NCBI RefSeq assembly: GCF_009604405.1
Contig: NZ_WEGK01000015.1
Coordinates: forward strand, 1-64,000
Reading direction: 5' to 3'
Origin: Nocardia macrotermitis
GTDB taxonomy: Bacteria; Actinomycetota; Actinomycetes; Mycobacteriales; Mycobacteriaceae
Length of the DNA stretch: 64,000 nt
Part shown: positions 26,669-36,031 of the stretch, piece by piece
How positions within the stretch are numbered: position 1 is the stretch's first letter
Layout: every line of letters begins with the position of its first letter
Notes under the pieces: model-generated
What the model was told of the DNA's origin: nothing
Database searches by the model: none
The model's input: only the letters and a program-made list of their open reading frames with translations
Translations under genes and position numbers: made by a program

Positions 26669-27392
26669 CGCCTACCCCCGATCCTCGTGTCCGCGTATCC
26701 GGTTGCCTCGAATCCCGTGTCATCGCACCGTCCCTTGCGCCGCCCTAGTGCCATCCATCGTGCCCTCGTCGGCGCGCGGTTGCCCGAACCGTCCGAAACA
26801 CACACCGCACCCGAACGCCAGCACAGTTCTTCCGGGGTACCGCGGCCGCCTCGCGTCACGGAAATCGCCTACCCCGGTCCGATGATCGTCGGATCATGCT
26901 AACTGTCAGCGATCGCCATCGGTCGGCTCGGGCGGTGCCAACGCGCGATCGGCGGCCACCGCAACGCTCCGAGCGGCGGGTTCTTTCAGCAGATTCAAGT
27001 GAGATTCGGGGCGATGACTCGAATCGATCGCTCCGGATCGCGATCTTCGCCCTGTGCGCGTCCACTGCCCCGCACTCACTTCCGGCTATCGAACGGCAAC
27101 CCGATTCGCACCGGTCCGGATCGAATCCCTCTTGCATGTACGTATACATCTACTTATAGTGAGATCATCGCCGCAAGCGCGGTGGTGATCGCAACGGCAA
27201 CGCGCTCACCGCCGCCGGACGCGGTGTTCCGTCACCGATCGAATATCTTGTACCGCAGTCGAATTCGAGACGGCCACAGTTCTCACACCGCCCGGACCGG
27301 GCCCGCCGAGCCGGTTCGTTCTCCTAGTCGTGCCCGGAACATCCCGATCGCGACACCGATCCCGAGACACCAGCCCCGAAAGGACATTTCCG
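26669..27392. other. 724-base intergenic region
   Basis: No gene is supported here. Frames of up to about 150 codons cross it, but their products are Arg/Ser/Pro-rich and resemble nothing. Around 27138-27160 there is a local AT-rich patch with GTATAC palindromic elements, which could include the promoter of the P450 at 27393. No hairpin or RNA gene is clear. Confidence 0.4.
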
Positions 27393-28619
27393 ATGCCTGT
27401 CACCACCCCTGTCCCGAACGGCCTCCCCATGGAACGCACCGCGGGCCCGTTCGACCCGCCGCGTGAGATCTCCGCCCTGCGCGACTCCCGCCCCGTGAGC
27501 CCCCTGAACTTCCCCGACGGCCATCAGGGCTGGCTCGTCACCGGTTACGAGGCGGTGCGCCGGCTGCTGGCCGACACCCGGTTCAGTTCCCGGCTGGATA
27601 TCGGCATTCTCCATGTGCCGTACGAGATTCCGGGCATGCCGACGCCCACCGAACCGTCCCCGCAGATCCCGGGCATGTTCGTCGCCATGGACCCGCCGGA
27701 CCATACCCGGTTGCGGCGCAAGCTCATCGGGACGTTCACCGTCCATCGGATGCGGCAGCTCGAGGAGCACATCGTGGCGATCGTCGAGGCGCAGTTGGAC
27801 GAAATGTCCCGTCTCACACCGCCTGTCGATCTGGTGCGGGCGTTCGCGCTGCCGGTGCCCTCACTGGTGATCTGCGAGTTGCTGGGCGTGCCCTACGCGG
27901 ATCGGGAAACCTTTCAGGCCGATTTCGCCCGGTTCATGGTCAAGGAGCAACCGCTCGAAGAGAAGATGGGCGCGTACATCGCGCTGAACACGTATCTGGG
28001 CGAACTGGTCACCGCCAAACGCGCCGCCCCCGGCGAGGACATCCTGTCCGATCTGGCGCGGCAGGAGGATCTCGGTATCGACGAGCTGACCGGCATCGCG
28101 TTCCTGCTGCTGCTCGCGGGGCACGAGACGACCGCGAACATGTTGTCGCTCGGCACTTTCGCGCTGCTGGAACATCCCGAACAGCTGGCCGCACTGCGCG
28201 CCGATCCGAATCTGCTGCCCGACGCGGTCGAGGAACTCATGCGCTACCTCTCGGTCGCCGATATCTTCTACCGCTACGCCACCGAGGACATCGAACTGTG
28301 CGGCGAGACGATCCCCCAGGGCTCCACCGTCGTCGTCTCCCTGCTCGCCGCCAACCACGACCCGCTGCGCTACGACGACCCCGACACCCTGAACCTGCAC
28401 CGCACCGCCCGCGGCCACCTGTCCTTCGGTCACGGCATCCACCAGTGCCTGGGCGCGCAGCTGGCACGCCTCGAGATGCGCGCCGGTTTCGGAAGTCTGT
28501 TGCGCCGCTTCCCCTCCCTGACCCTCGCCGTCCCCGCCGCCGAGGTCCCGCTGCGCACGGACATGAACATCTACGGCGTCCACGAGCTGCCCGTCACCTG
28601 GGACACGACAGTCCACTGA
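27393..28619 (+). CDS. Cytochrome P450
   Basis: The 408-aa soluble bacterial P450 has all diagnostic elements: the C-helix MDPPDHTRLRRKLIGTF, the I-helix oxygen-activation motif LAGHETTANM, the K-helix EELMRYL (ExxR) and the heme loop FGHGIHQCLGAQLARLE with the Cys ligand. It should hydroxylate a small hydrophobic substrate using electrons from ferredoxin. No ferredoxin or reductase gene adjoins it, so redox partners must be coded elsewhere. ATG 27393 has AAAGGA upstream. The sequence resembles CYP105/107-like actinobacterial enzymes, but the subfamily is not assignable by eye. Confidence 0.92.
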   Translation: MPVTTPVPNGLPMERTAGPFDPPREISALRDSRPVSPLNFPDGHQGWLVTGYEAVRRLLADTRFSSRLDIGILHVPYEIPGMPTPTEPSPQIPGMFVAMDPPDHTRLRRKLIGTFTVHRMRQLEEHIVAIVEAQLDEMSRLTPPVDLVRAFALPVPSLVICELLGVPYADRETFQADFARFMVKEQPLEEKMGAYIALNTYLGELVTAKRAAPGEDILSDLARQEDLGIDELTGIAFLLLLAGHETTANMLSLGTFALLEHPEQLAALRADPNLLPDAVEELMRYLSVADIFYRYATEDIELCGETIPQGSTVVVSLLAANHDPLRYDDPDTLNLHRTARGHLSFGHGIHQCLGAQLARLEMRAGFGSLLRRFPSLTLAVPAAEVPLRTDMNIYGVHELPVTWDTTVH

Positions 28620-28753
28620 GACACCCCGTTCCGCCAACCCCGTTGAACGCCGACAGCAAAGTTCGCGGCTCGGCTCGCCGGTCGGACGCGTGGCGGGTGC
28701 GAGGAACGAGTGCCCGACACGGGGCTCATCGGTGAGACTTCGGGGGCCGCGAA

Positions 28754-28810
28754 CCGCCGGAGCGGAGCGGAGGCCAAAAATACAGCACCCGCCGGAGCGG
28801 AGCGGAGGCC
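28754..28810. repeat. 22-bp direct repeat pair
   Basis: The same 22 bases, beginning CCGCCGGAGCGGAGCGG, occur at 28754-28775 and 28789-28810, a 35-base period. They are in the gap between convergent P450 and MFS genes, just before the terminator hairpin. GC-rich imperfect intergenic repeats of this kind are common in nocardiae. Confidence 0.7.
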
Positions 28811-28817
28811 GAAGACA

Positions 28818-28852
28818 CCGATGCCCGCCTGCGTGGTGCAGGCGGGCATCGG
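28818..28852. terminator. Bidirectional terminator
   Basis: A perfect 15-bp stem (28818-28832 with 28838-28852) closes a 5-base loop. It lies between the rightward P450 (ends 28619) and the leftward MFS gene (ends 28886). Confidence 0.75.
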
Positions 28853-28885
28853 GCGGACGGCATTGTCCGGAAAGGGAATTCGGGA

Positions 28886-30400
28886 TCAGTGGGCGATAAC
28901 CGGCTCACCTTCCGCCGGGGCGGGAGCGGTGTTCGGCAGCAGGCCCAGCATGACCACCGCACCGGCCAGGAAGATCCCGGCGGCCCACCAGAAGCTGGTG
29001 GTGTAGCTCTCGATCATGGACTGCGCGACGTTCAGCGGGGTGGGCTGACGGGTGCTCAGGTAGTCCGTGGCGGCCGAGGCGGCGATGGTGCTCAGCAGTG
29101 CGGTGCCGATCGAGCCGCCGATCTGCTGACTGGTGTTGATGGTCGCCGACGCGACGCCCGCGTCCTCGTGGTGCACCCCGGAGGTCGCGCTCTGGAACGC
29201 GGTGGACATCGCGCCACCCAGACCCAGGCCCAGCAGGATCAACGCGGGCAGGATGTGCGAGGCGTATCCGGTGTTCAGACCGATCTGCGTCAACCAGGCC
29301 ATACCGACCGCGGCGACCAGGAACCCGCTGGCGACAACGAGTTTCGGCCCGATCCTGGGCAGCAGCAGCGACGGCACCGTGGTCGAAGTGGCGACCAGCG
29401 CCACGATCATCGGCAGGAACGCCACGCCGGTCATGATCGGCGAGTAGTGCAGGGTCAGCTGCATGTAGTAGGTCAGGAACAGGAAGATCGCGAACATCCC
29501 GATACCCATCACGAAGATGGTCAGGTACGACCCGCCGCGGGTGCGGTCGAGCACGATTCGCAAGGGCAGCAACGGATTCGACACCCGCGCCTGGATCCAG
29601 GTGAACACGCCCAGCAGCGCGACGCCGCCGATCAGGAAGGTCAGGGTCAGACCGTTGGTCCAGCCGTGCGATTCCGCGTGCGAGAAACCGTAGACGATGC
29701 CGAACAGCGCGACGGTGACCGTCACGGTGCCGGGGATGTCCAGCTTCGGGCGTTCGGTCGCGACGTGCTTGGCCAGCAGCGCGACCGCGCCGATCAGCGC
29801 GACGGCGGCGAAGATCAGGTTGACGTACATCACCCAGCGCCACGAGGCCCATTCGGTGAGCGCACCACCCAGCAGCAGACCCAGCGCACCGCCACCACCG
29901 GCGACCGCGCCGAAGATGCCGAATGCCTTGGCCCGTTCGGAGGCTTCGGTGAACGTCACGGTCAGCAGCGCGAGTGCGGCGGGGGCCAGCAGCGCGCCGA
30001 ACGCACCCTGCGCGACGCGGGCTGCGACCAACATCACGAATCCGGTTGCCGCACCGCCGATCGCGGAGGCGACGGCGAAGCCGACCAGGCCGACGATGAA
30101 GGTCAATCTGCGCCCGACCAGGTCACTCAGGCGTCCGCCGAGCAACAGCAGGCTGCCGAATGCCAGCGCGTAGCCGGTGACGACCCACTGCCGATCGGCG
30201 TCGGAGAAGCCGAGATCCCGCTGCGCGGCGGGCAGCGCGATGTTCACGACGGTAGCGTCGAGGACGACCATCAGCTGGGCGACGGCGAGGACGGCCAGCA
30301 CCCACCAGCGCATGGCGTGCGAACCGCGACGGCTCGCGCCGCGGTCTTGCCGGGACGACGATGTCGCCCGGTCTTTCCGAAGATCTGTCGAGGTGGTCAT
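28886..30400 (-). CDS. MFS multidrug exporter, DHA2 (14-TM) type
   Basis: The 504-aa polytopic membrane protein has the DHA2/EmrB-QacA layout. Helix 1 carries LMVVLDATVVNIALPAAQRD, motif A reads GGRLSDLVGRRLTFIVG, and ALGLLLGGALTEWASWRW is the antiporter motif of helix 5. A soluble N-terminal tail of about 30 Arg/Ser-rich residues precedes helix 1. It probably exports hydrophobic or cationic compounds by proton antiport. ATG 30400 follows AAGGGA; an in-frame ATG at 30424 is possible. It diverges from a TetR gene, with two palindromic operators between them. Confidence 0.92.
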   Translation of the reverse strand: MTTSTDLRKDRATSSSRQDRGASRRGSHAMRWWVLAVLAVAQLMVVLDATVVNIALPAAQRDLGFSDADRQWVVTGYALAFGSLLLLGGRLSDLVGRRLTFIVGLVGFAVASAIGGAATGFVMLVAARVAQGAFGALLAPAALALLTVTFTEASERAKAFGIFGAVAGGGGALGLLLGGALTEWASWRWVMYVNLIFAAVALIGAVALLAKHVATERPKLDIPGTVTVTVALFGIVYGFSHAESHGWTNGLTLTFLIGGVALLGVFTWIQARVSNPLLPLRIVLDRTRGGSYLTIFVMGIGMFAIFLFLTYYMQLTLHYSPIMTGVAFLPMIVALVATSTTVPSLLLPRIGPKLVVASGFLVAAVGMAWLTQIGLNTGYASHILPALILLGLGLGGAMSTAFQSATSGVHHEDAGVASATINTSQQIGGSIGTALLSTIAASAATDYLSTRQPTPLNVAQSMIESYTTSFWWAAGIFLAGAVVMLGLLPNTAPAPAEGEPVIAH

Positions 30401-30428
30401 GGGGTTTCCCTTGTCCGATGCCATATAC

Positions 30429-30486
30429 GGAGGAAGTTCCTCCGCTTCGTTTGAAAAGCTATCACAATAACGGAGGTATTGCCTCC
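30429..30486. promoter_or_regulatory. Two TetR operators in a divergent promoter
   Basis: GGAGGAAGTTCCTCC at 30429-30443 is a perfect palindrome around one central base. GGAGGTATTGCCTCC at 30472-30486 is the same pattern with one mismatched pair. The centres are 43 bases apart, about four helical turns. They lie 28 bases from the MFS start and 31 bases from the TetR start, so one dimer at each could repress both genes. Confidence 0.75.
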
Positions 30487-30517
30487 ACTTAATCCCGAAT
30501 CTTGGTAACATGACGAT

Positions 30518-31195
30518 GTGAACCCCGCCACTACCGCTGCCCCACCGCGACGCCTGCGCGCCGACGCCGCCCGCAATCAGCAACGCATTCTCGAGGCCGC
30601 GCGCACCCTGTTCGCCGAACGCGGACTCGAGGTCACCCTCGACGACGTGGCCGAGGCGGCGGGTGTCGGCGTGGGCACCGTGTACCGGCGGTTCGCGAAC
30701 AAGCAGGAACTGATCGTCGAGGTGTTCGAGCACAACATCGCGGAGATGGCGGAGATGGTCGAGACGGCCAACCGCAATCCCGACCCCTGGGCGGGGTTGA
30801 CCGAGGTGTTCGAATACGCCTGCCGACATATGGCGCAGAACCGCGGCTTCGGCGAGGTGATGCTCGAAATCCCCGATGCCCCAGCACGTTTCGCGTGGGT
30901 GCGGGAGCGGATCAAGCCCGCCATCGAGCGCCTGATCGACCGCGCCCGCACCGCCGGGGTGCTGCGCGAGGGCATCGCGCCCTCGGACTTCTTCGTCCTG
31001 GTCAGCATGGTCGAGAACATCGCGGCCTTCGCCCGCCCGGTCGACACCGAGGTCTGGCGGCGCTATATGACCATCGTGCTGGACGGCGTCCGCGCCGACT
31101 CGGTCCCCCGCGACCCGCTCACCATCCCGCCCCTGGACGACGAGGCCATCGACCGCGCCAAGGCCGCCTGCTTCCCGCCACGCAACAAGAAGTAA
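30518..31195 (+). CDS. TetR-family transcriptional repressor
   Basis: The 225-aa product has an N-terminal TetR helix-turn-helix. RILEAARTLFAERGLEVTLD is followed by VAEAAGVGVGTVYRRFANKQ (about 22-65). The ligand domain follows, with PSDFFVLVSMVENIAAFARP typical of the group that controls MFS exporters. The GTG at 30518 gives the expected length. It is divergent from the MFS exporter, and the twin palindromes between them make it the likely repressor of that pump and of itself. Confidence 0.9.
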   Translation: MNPATTAAPPRRLRADAARNQQRILEAARTLFAERGLEVTLDDVAEAAGVGVGTVYRRFANKQELIVEVFEHNIAEMAEMVETANRNPDPWAGLTEVFEYACRHMAQNRGFGEVMLEIPDAPARFAWVRERIKPAIERLIDRARTAGVLREGIAPSDFFVLVSMVENIAAFARPVDTEVWRRYMTIVLDGVRADSVPRDPLTIPPLDDEAIDRAKAACFPPRNKK

Positions 31196-31275
31196 CCGCC
31201 ACCCGCTGAGCCATAACAGCGCTGGTGGGGGCGCCGATGTGGCGGGTGGCACATCGTTCCCCTAAAGTTGGACGC

Positions 31276-32574
31276 ATGACCAACTCGTGGGTGAACTGGG
31301 CGGGCGATCAGCGGTGTGTGCCGGATGTGATCGCTGCGCCGAGTTCTGTCGACGAGGTGGCCGAGGCGGTTCGGGGGGCCGGGGCAGCCGGGCGGACCGT
31401 GCGGGTGGCGGGGGCCGGGCATTCGTTCACCGACACCGTGCTCACCGACGGGACGCTGCTGCGGCTCGACGGGATGGATCGGATTCTGGAGGTCGATCGG
31501 GCCGGCGGATTGGTGCGGGTCGAGGCGGGGGCGACGCTCAACGCGCTCAGCACCGCGTTGCATCCGCTCGGGCTGGCCTTTCCGAATCTCGGCGACATCG
31601 ATGTGCAGACCATCGCCGGCGCGACCGCGACCGCGACGCACGGCACCGGGTCGAAACTCCAGAACATCTCTGCCGCACTGCATTCGGTGGAGCTGGTGCT
31701 GGCCGACGGCAGCCGGGTGGAGCTGGACGAGAAGAACGATCCCGAGGGGTGGCGCGCGGCACGGGTCAATGTGGGCGCGCTCGGCGTGGTCACCGCGGTC
31801 ACGCTCGCGATGGTGCCCGCCTTCGTGCTCGAGGGTGTCGAGCGTCCGCTGCCGCTGGCGGATGTGCTCGCCGATCTGGACGAATTCGTCGACGGCAACG
31901 AGCATTTCGAGTTCTACATGTTCGCGCACAGCCCGATCGCGATGACCAAACGCAACAACCGGGTCGAACTGCCCGAACAGCCGCGCGCCAAGCCGGTGGA
32001 CTGGTTCGCCGACATCCTGCTGTCCAACCACACCTTCGACGCGCTGGCCCGGCTGTGTCGCGTTCGGCCGCAACTGATTCCGTGGGTGCAGCGGGCGGCC
32101 GCCTACGCCGGTTCGTATCGCCGTCAGGTCGACCGGTCGTACCGAGTCTTCGCCTCCCCCAGGCTGTTCCGCTTCACCGAGATGGAATACGCGGTGCCGC
32201 GCGAACATTCGGTGGACGCCATCCGCGAGATCAAGGAGATCTCCCGGCGGTTCGACAGTCCGATGCCGATCGAGGTGCGCTGGGTCGCCCCCGACGACGC
32301 GTACCTGTCCCCCGCGGGCGGCCGGGACACCTGCTACATCGCCGTGCACCAGTACCACGGCATGGCCTACGAGCCGTATTTCCGTGCGTGCGAAGCGATT
32401 TTCGACCGTTACCAGGGCCGCCCGCACTGGGGTAAGCGGCACTTCCAGACCGCGGACACCCTGCGCGAACGCTATCCGGAATGGGAGCGGTTCCAGCAGG
32501 TCCGCCGCCGCCTGGACCCGCAGGGCCGCTTCAGCAATCCGTACGTGAATCGAGTCCTGGGCCCGATCGACTAG
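31276..32574 (+). CDS. D-arabinono/L-gulono-1,4-lactone oxidase family protein
   Basis: The 432-aa FAD enzyme is of the aldonolactone oxidoreductase type (VAO fold). The N-terminal FAD domain has VRVAGAGHSFTDTVLTDGTL and later VQTIAGATATATHGTGSKLQ. The C-terminal substrate domain ends with GRPHWGKRH, the HWxK element of the family, and QGRFSNPYVNRVLG. Mycobacterial relatives oxidise L-gulono-1,4-lactone with a cytochrome-type acceptor; the true substrate here is not known. I chose ATG 31276, where similarity begins. It ends by overlapping 4 bases with the convergent AmaP gene. Confidence 0.88.
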   Translation: MTNSWVNWAGDQRCVPDVIAAPSSVDEVAEAVRGAGAAGRTVRVAGAGHSFTDTVLTDGTLLRLDGMDRILEVDRAGGLVRVEAGATLNALSTALHPLGLAFPNLGDIDVQTIAGATATATHGTGSKLQNISAALHSVELVLADGSRVELDEKNDPEGWRAARVNVGALGVVTAVTLAMVPAFVLEGVERPLPLADVLADLDEFVDGNEHFEFYMFAHSPIAMTKRNNRVELPEQPRAKPVDWFADILLSNHTFDALARLCRVRPQLIPWVQRAAAYAGSYRRQVDRSYRVFASPRLFRFTEMEYAVPREHSVDAIREIKEISRRFDSPMPIEVRWVAPDDAYLSPAGGRDTCYIAVHQYHGMAYEPYFRACEAIFDRYQGRPHWGKRHFQTADTLRERYPEWERFQQVRRRLDPQGRFSNPYVNRVLGPID

Positions 32575-33131
32575 CGGGATCGCTCACGCGCCAAACGCAA
32601 TTCGATCTCGACGGGCAGTTCCTCGAGTTCCAGCGCCCGCCGCAACCGAGGCACGGCATGCGTGCCGATCCGCTCCCGCAACGCCGAGACATCCACATCG
32701 GGCGCGGCCGTCACCACCAGATGCAACCCCGGCCCACTCCCCGGCCCCGACAACCGAACCGCAGCCTCCCGCACCCCGTCGTACGACTCGATATCGGTAG
32801 CCACCGGCGCACACGCCACAGCCGTATCGATCCCGATCGTATCCACGGATTCCCTTGCGCGAGCACGCCATCGAACCGACCGCACCCGCCGCGGCACCTG
32901 CACCCCCACCCACCCCACACACCCGATCCCCACCACACCCGCAACACCAACGATTGCCCACAGCACCCACCCGGGTAGCGCCGCACTCGACACCACCCCC
33001 GAATCCGCCCCCACCCACGCGAGCCGCCCGAAATGCGCCACCACCGCATACCCACCGACAGCGGTCAATCCCACCCCGATCACCCCGAGCAACACCCGAT
33101 TCCACCGTGCCACCCCATCCCGAGTCCTCAT
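32571..33131 (-). CDS. AmaP-like alkaline-shock membrane anchor protein
   Basis: The 186-aa product has two transmembrane helices (about 12-34 and 54-76), then a soluble Asp23-like domain rich in RESVDTIGIDTAVACAPVATDI and VRLSGPGSGPGLHLVVTAAP. This is the layout of AmaP, which anchors Asp23/Gls24-type proteins to the membrane and serves the cell-envelope stress response. ATG 33131 has GGGGGTGA upstream. It is the most downstream of three genes with the DUF6286 and Asp23 proteins on the same strand, separated from them by 271 bases without a gene. Confidence 0.8.
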   Translation of the reverse strand: MRTRDGVARWNRVLLGVIGVGLTAVGGYAVVAHFGRLAWVGADSGVVSSAALPGWVLWAIVGVAGVVGIGCVGWVGVQVPRRVRSVRWRARARESVDTIGIDTAVACAPVATDIESYDGVREAAVRLSGPGSGPGLHLVVTAAPDVDVSALRERIGTHAVPRLRRALELEELPVEIELRLARERSR

Positions 33132-33402
33132 ATCACCCCCGCCGGGCACGTCGGCCTCGCAGCGCCAGTCCTCCGCCCACCGGACATCAGACCAACGACC
33201 ACGTTCCCGTGGCACCACACGGTCACCCCGGCCGGACCCATACTCCGCACCTCGTCACGGCCGCACACTCGGCGATTCCACCTCACCGGCAAACCGTCAA
33301 CACGCATGGCACCTGCGAATACTGTTGCACGGCCACCTATCTGACAGCAGCGCCCCATTGCCGTATCCCGGAGGCGGGGAGAATCTGCGAATACCGCGCG
33401 GT

Positions 33403-33993
33403 TCATCCCCGACTCCCCACTACTCGCTGGCCGCCGGAGGCCGGCTGCACGTCGGCTGAGGTCTTGGGGCCGCGACCGCTGTGGGTGGTGATGACGACGC
33501 GGGGTGTCGGGGTGGGGCCGATCGATGCGACGCGGTCGTTCACGACTGCGTAGACGTGGTCGGTGAGGCCTGTGGCGTGGACGGAATCGGTGTGGATTTT
33601 GACACTGACCTTCTTGTGGCGCAGGCGAACTCGGGCCGAGCGGACGCCGTCGACGGATTGCGCGGCGTCCTGGAGGGCCGAGCGCAGGCCGCGGCGGGCC
33701 ACGCCTGCGGTGAAGCCGTCATCGTCGGTCAGTGGGAGGATGATCGGGCGGCCGGGGAGGATTGCGAGCGTCAGCAGGACGAGTCCGGTGGCAACGAGGA
33801 TCACGCCGACGACCGCGACCCAGCGGTTGTCCCAGGTGACCTCGTGCAGACGGGCGACGATTCGGTCGTAGGAGACGAATTCGCTTGTGCCCGTGAGATG
33901 TTGGATCAGTACGCCGGCGACGATCACACAGGCCGCCAGCAGTACGACAGCAACCACCATCGCGGGCCGGGCCCGACGCGGACGTCGCTTCAT
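33403..33993 (-). CDS. DUF6286-type membrane protein
   Basis: The 196-aa product has two membrane helices (about 12-34 and 60-82), then a domain with RRGLRSALQDAAQSVDGVRS and VRLRHKKVSVKIHTDS. This matches the DUF6286 proteins found beside Asp23 and AmaP genes of actinobacteria. The ATG at 33993 lies in an ATGA overlap with the Asp23 gene, which decides the start over the GTG at 34011. It probably forms part of the same envelope-associated complex. Confidence 0.8.
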   Translation of the reverse strand: MKRRPRRARPAMVVAVVLLAACVIVAGVLIQHLTGTSEFVSYDRIVARLHEVTWDNRWVAVVGVILVATGLVLLTLAILPGRPIILPLTDDDGFTAGVARRGLRSALQDAAQSVDGVRSARVRLRHKKVSVKIHTDSVHATGLTDHVYAVVNDRVASIGPTPTPRVVITTHSGRGPKTSADVQPASGGQRVVGSRG

Positions 33994-34328
33994 AGCTCGA
34001 CCAGCCCGCACATCTCGATATCCAGCCGACGCACCGGCAACTCGAATCGACTACGCATCCGTTCCAGGACGTGCGAGCGGCACACCGTGCTCACCTGCCA
34101 GACCGGCATCGGATACCGCACCGACAACCGCATGCGCAGTTCCACCGCCCCGCGCCGGATCCTGGCCTCGACCCGCACGTCGGCGCATACCCCGGTGATC
34201 TCCCGCGCGGCCTGAGCGGCGGCCGCACCCAGTACACCGGGCTCGACGACCTCGGGCGCAGCGGGCCGGATCACCGTGGGCGCGGCATGGGTCGACACGG
34301 CAGAGACACCGCTGAGCACGCTCGTCAT
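33990..34328 (-). CDS. Asp23/Gls24-family protein
   Basis: The 112-aa small Asp23/Gls24 domain shows VLGAAAAQAAREITGVCADV, then VEARIRRGAVELRMRLSVRY and a C-terminal CRSHVLERMRSRFELPVRRL. These proteins polymerise at the inner face of the membrane through AmaP and respond to envelope or alkaline stress. ATG 34328 has GGAGG at the correct distance. It is the first of the Asp23, DUF6286 and AmaP series and overlaps DUF6286 by ATGA. Confidence 0.85.
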   Translation of the reverse strand: MTSVLSGVSAVSTHAAPTVIRPAAPEVVEPGVLGAAAAQAAREITGVCADVRVEARIRRGAVELRMRLSVRYPMPVWQVSTVCRSHVLERMRSRFELPVRRLDIEMCGLVEL

Positions 34329-34458
34329 CAGTACCTCCGGTATTCGGTAGGGGCCGATCAGCTGCTCCCCCCGCAATAGCCGCACAGTAACCGAAAATGA
34401 CACCCACCTCGCATTACGCGCCGCGCGTATGCCGATTCGTTGGCCGGAGCGCCGAGGT

Positions 34459-35976
34459 TCAGCGCTCGGCGGAGGTCTTGCGACGCGCCCAGCCGAAGCT
34501 GAGCTGCACCGCGCGTTTCCAGTCGTCGTACTGATCCTCGCGGCGCACGGGGTCCAGGCGCGGGGCCCAGCGCCCGGCCGGACGCCAGTTGTTGCGCAGT
34601 CCCTGCAGGTCCGGCCAGTACCCCACGGCGAGCCCGGCCGCGTAGGCCGCGCCCAGGGACACCGTCTCGGGCACGAAGGGCCGCATCACCGGGATACCCA
34701 GGAAATCCGCGACCATCTGCATCAGCAGATTGTTGGAGGTCATCCCGCCGTCCACCCGCAATGTCGCGGCCTGCAATCCGGAATCGGCGTTCATCGCGTC
34801 GACCACGTCCCGGGTCTGCCAGGCGGTCGCCTCGAGCACCGCACGCGCCAGATGCCCCTTGGTGATGTAGGAGGTCAGCCCGATCACCAAACCCCTTGCG
34901 TCACTGCGCCAATGCGGCGCGTACAGCCCGGAGAAGGCGGGCACGATACAGCAGCCACCGTTGTCTTCGACTGTGCGAGCGAGGGTTTCGATCTCCGGCG
35001 CGCTGGCCACCAGGCCGATGTTGTCCCGAATCCATTGCACCAGTGAGCCGGTCACCGCGATCGGCCCCTCCAGCGCGTAGACCGGATCCCGATCGATCTG
35101 ATATCCGATGGTGGTCAGCAGCCCGTGCGTGGACTGCACGATTTCACCGCCGGTGTTCATCATCAGGAACCCGCCGGTGCCGTACGTGCACTTGGTTTCC
35201 CCACGGGCGAAACAGGTTTGGCCGAACAGCGCCGCGTGCTGATCACCCAGCGCGGCGGCGATCCGGATCCCCGGCACCACGCGCCGGGTGGTCCCGTAGG
35301 ACGCGGTCGAGGGCTGGATCCGTGGCAGCATCGCGGCGGGAATCCCGAAGAACTCCAACAGTTCCGGATCCCAGCTCAGGCTGGCCAGATTCATCAGCAG
35401 GGTGCGGCTGGCATTGGTCACATCCGTGACGTGCTCACCCCCGTCCACCCCGCCGGTCAGATTCCAGATCAGCCAGGTCTCCATGGTGCCGAACAGCACC
35501 TCACCGCGCTCGGCCCGCTCCCGCAGCCCCGGGGTGGTGTCGAGCATCCAGCGCAGCCGCGGCGCGGCGAAATAGGTGGCCAGCGGCAACCCGCAGAGCT
35601 GCCGAATCCGTTGCGCGCCAGGACGTTTCTCGAATTCCGCGACCAGCTCCTCGGTCCGCACGTCCTGCCAGACGACCGCGTGCCCGATCGGATTGCCGGT
35701 CCGCCGATCCCATACGACGCTGGTCTCCCGCTGATTCGCAATGCCCAGTGCCGCAATCTGTTCCACGCCCACCCCGGCATTGCGCAGCACCTGCGGCACG
35801 ATCCGGTCGACATTGCGCCAGATCTCCATCGCGTCCTGCTCGACCCAGCCCGGCCGCGGGTAGTACTGCTGATGTTCACGCTGCGCCACCCCGGCCAGCT
35901 GTGCTCGCTGATCGAACAGGATGCAGCGGGTCGAGGTCGTGCCCTGATCGATCGCCAACACGTAATGTTGCGTCAT
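34459..35976 (-). CDS. glpK: Glycerol kinase (copy 1)
   Basis: The 505-aa FGGY-family kinase converts glycerol and ATP to glycerol 3-phosphate. Typical segments are [15 protein letters not shown] at the ATP loop, WQDVRTEELV, DVTNASRTLLMNL, LGDQHAALFGQ, KCTYGTGGFLMMNTG and LRVDGGMTSNNLLMQ. All match functional glycerol kinases. It lies downstream of iclR, with a 55-base gap on the same strand, so the two are probably co-transcribed. A second glycerol kinase sits across the divergent promoter at 38040. The two differ throughout, so this is an old duplication or a gain rather than a fresh copy. It might prefer another polyol. Confidence 0.9.
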   Translation of the reverse strand: MTQHYVLAIDQGTTSTRCILFDQRAQLAGVAQREHQQYYPRPGWVEQDAMEIWRNVDRIVPQVLRNAGVGVEQIAALGIANQRETSVVWDRRTGNPIGHAVVWQDVRTEELVAEFEKRPGAQRIRQLCGLPLATYFAAPRLRWMLDTTPGLRERAERGEVLFGTMETWLIWNLTGGVDGGEHVTDVTNASRTLLMNLASLSWDPELLEFFGIPAAMLPRIQPSTASYGTTRRVVPGIRIAAALGDQHAALFGQTCFARGETKCTYGTGGFLMMNTGGEIVQSTHGLLTTIGYQIDRDPVYALEGPIAVTGSLVQWIRDNIGLVASAPEIETLARTVEDNGGCCIVPAFSGLYAPHWRSDARGLVIGLTSYITKGHLARAVLEATAWQTRDVVDAMNADSGLQAATLRVDGGMTSNNLLMQMVADFLGIPVMRPFVPETVSLGAAYAAGLAVGYWPDLQGLRNNWRPAGRWAPRLDPVRREDQYDDWKRAVQLSFGWARRKTSAER

Positions 35977-36031
35977 CCGCCCAGCTCTCTGGTCTGCGTC
36001 TCGGAATTCTCGACTCGATACCGGAGCGGAC

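Noticed and set aside
26669-27392. Possible genes in the 724-base gap before the P450
   Set aside because: The several frames crossing it have no family features or ribosome sites, and the products look like GC-rich noise.
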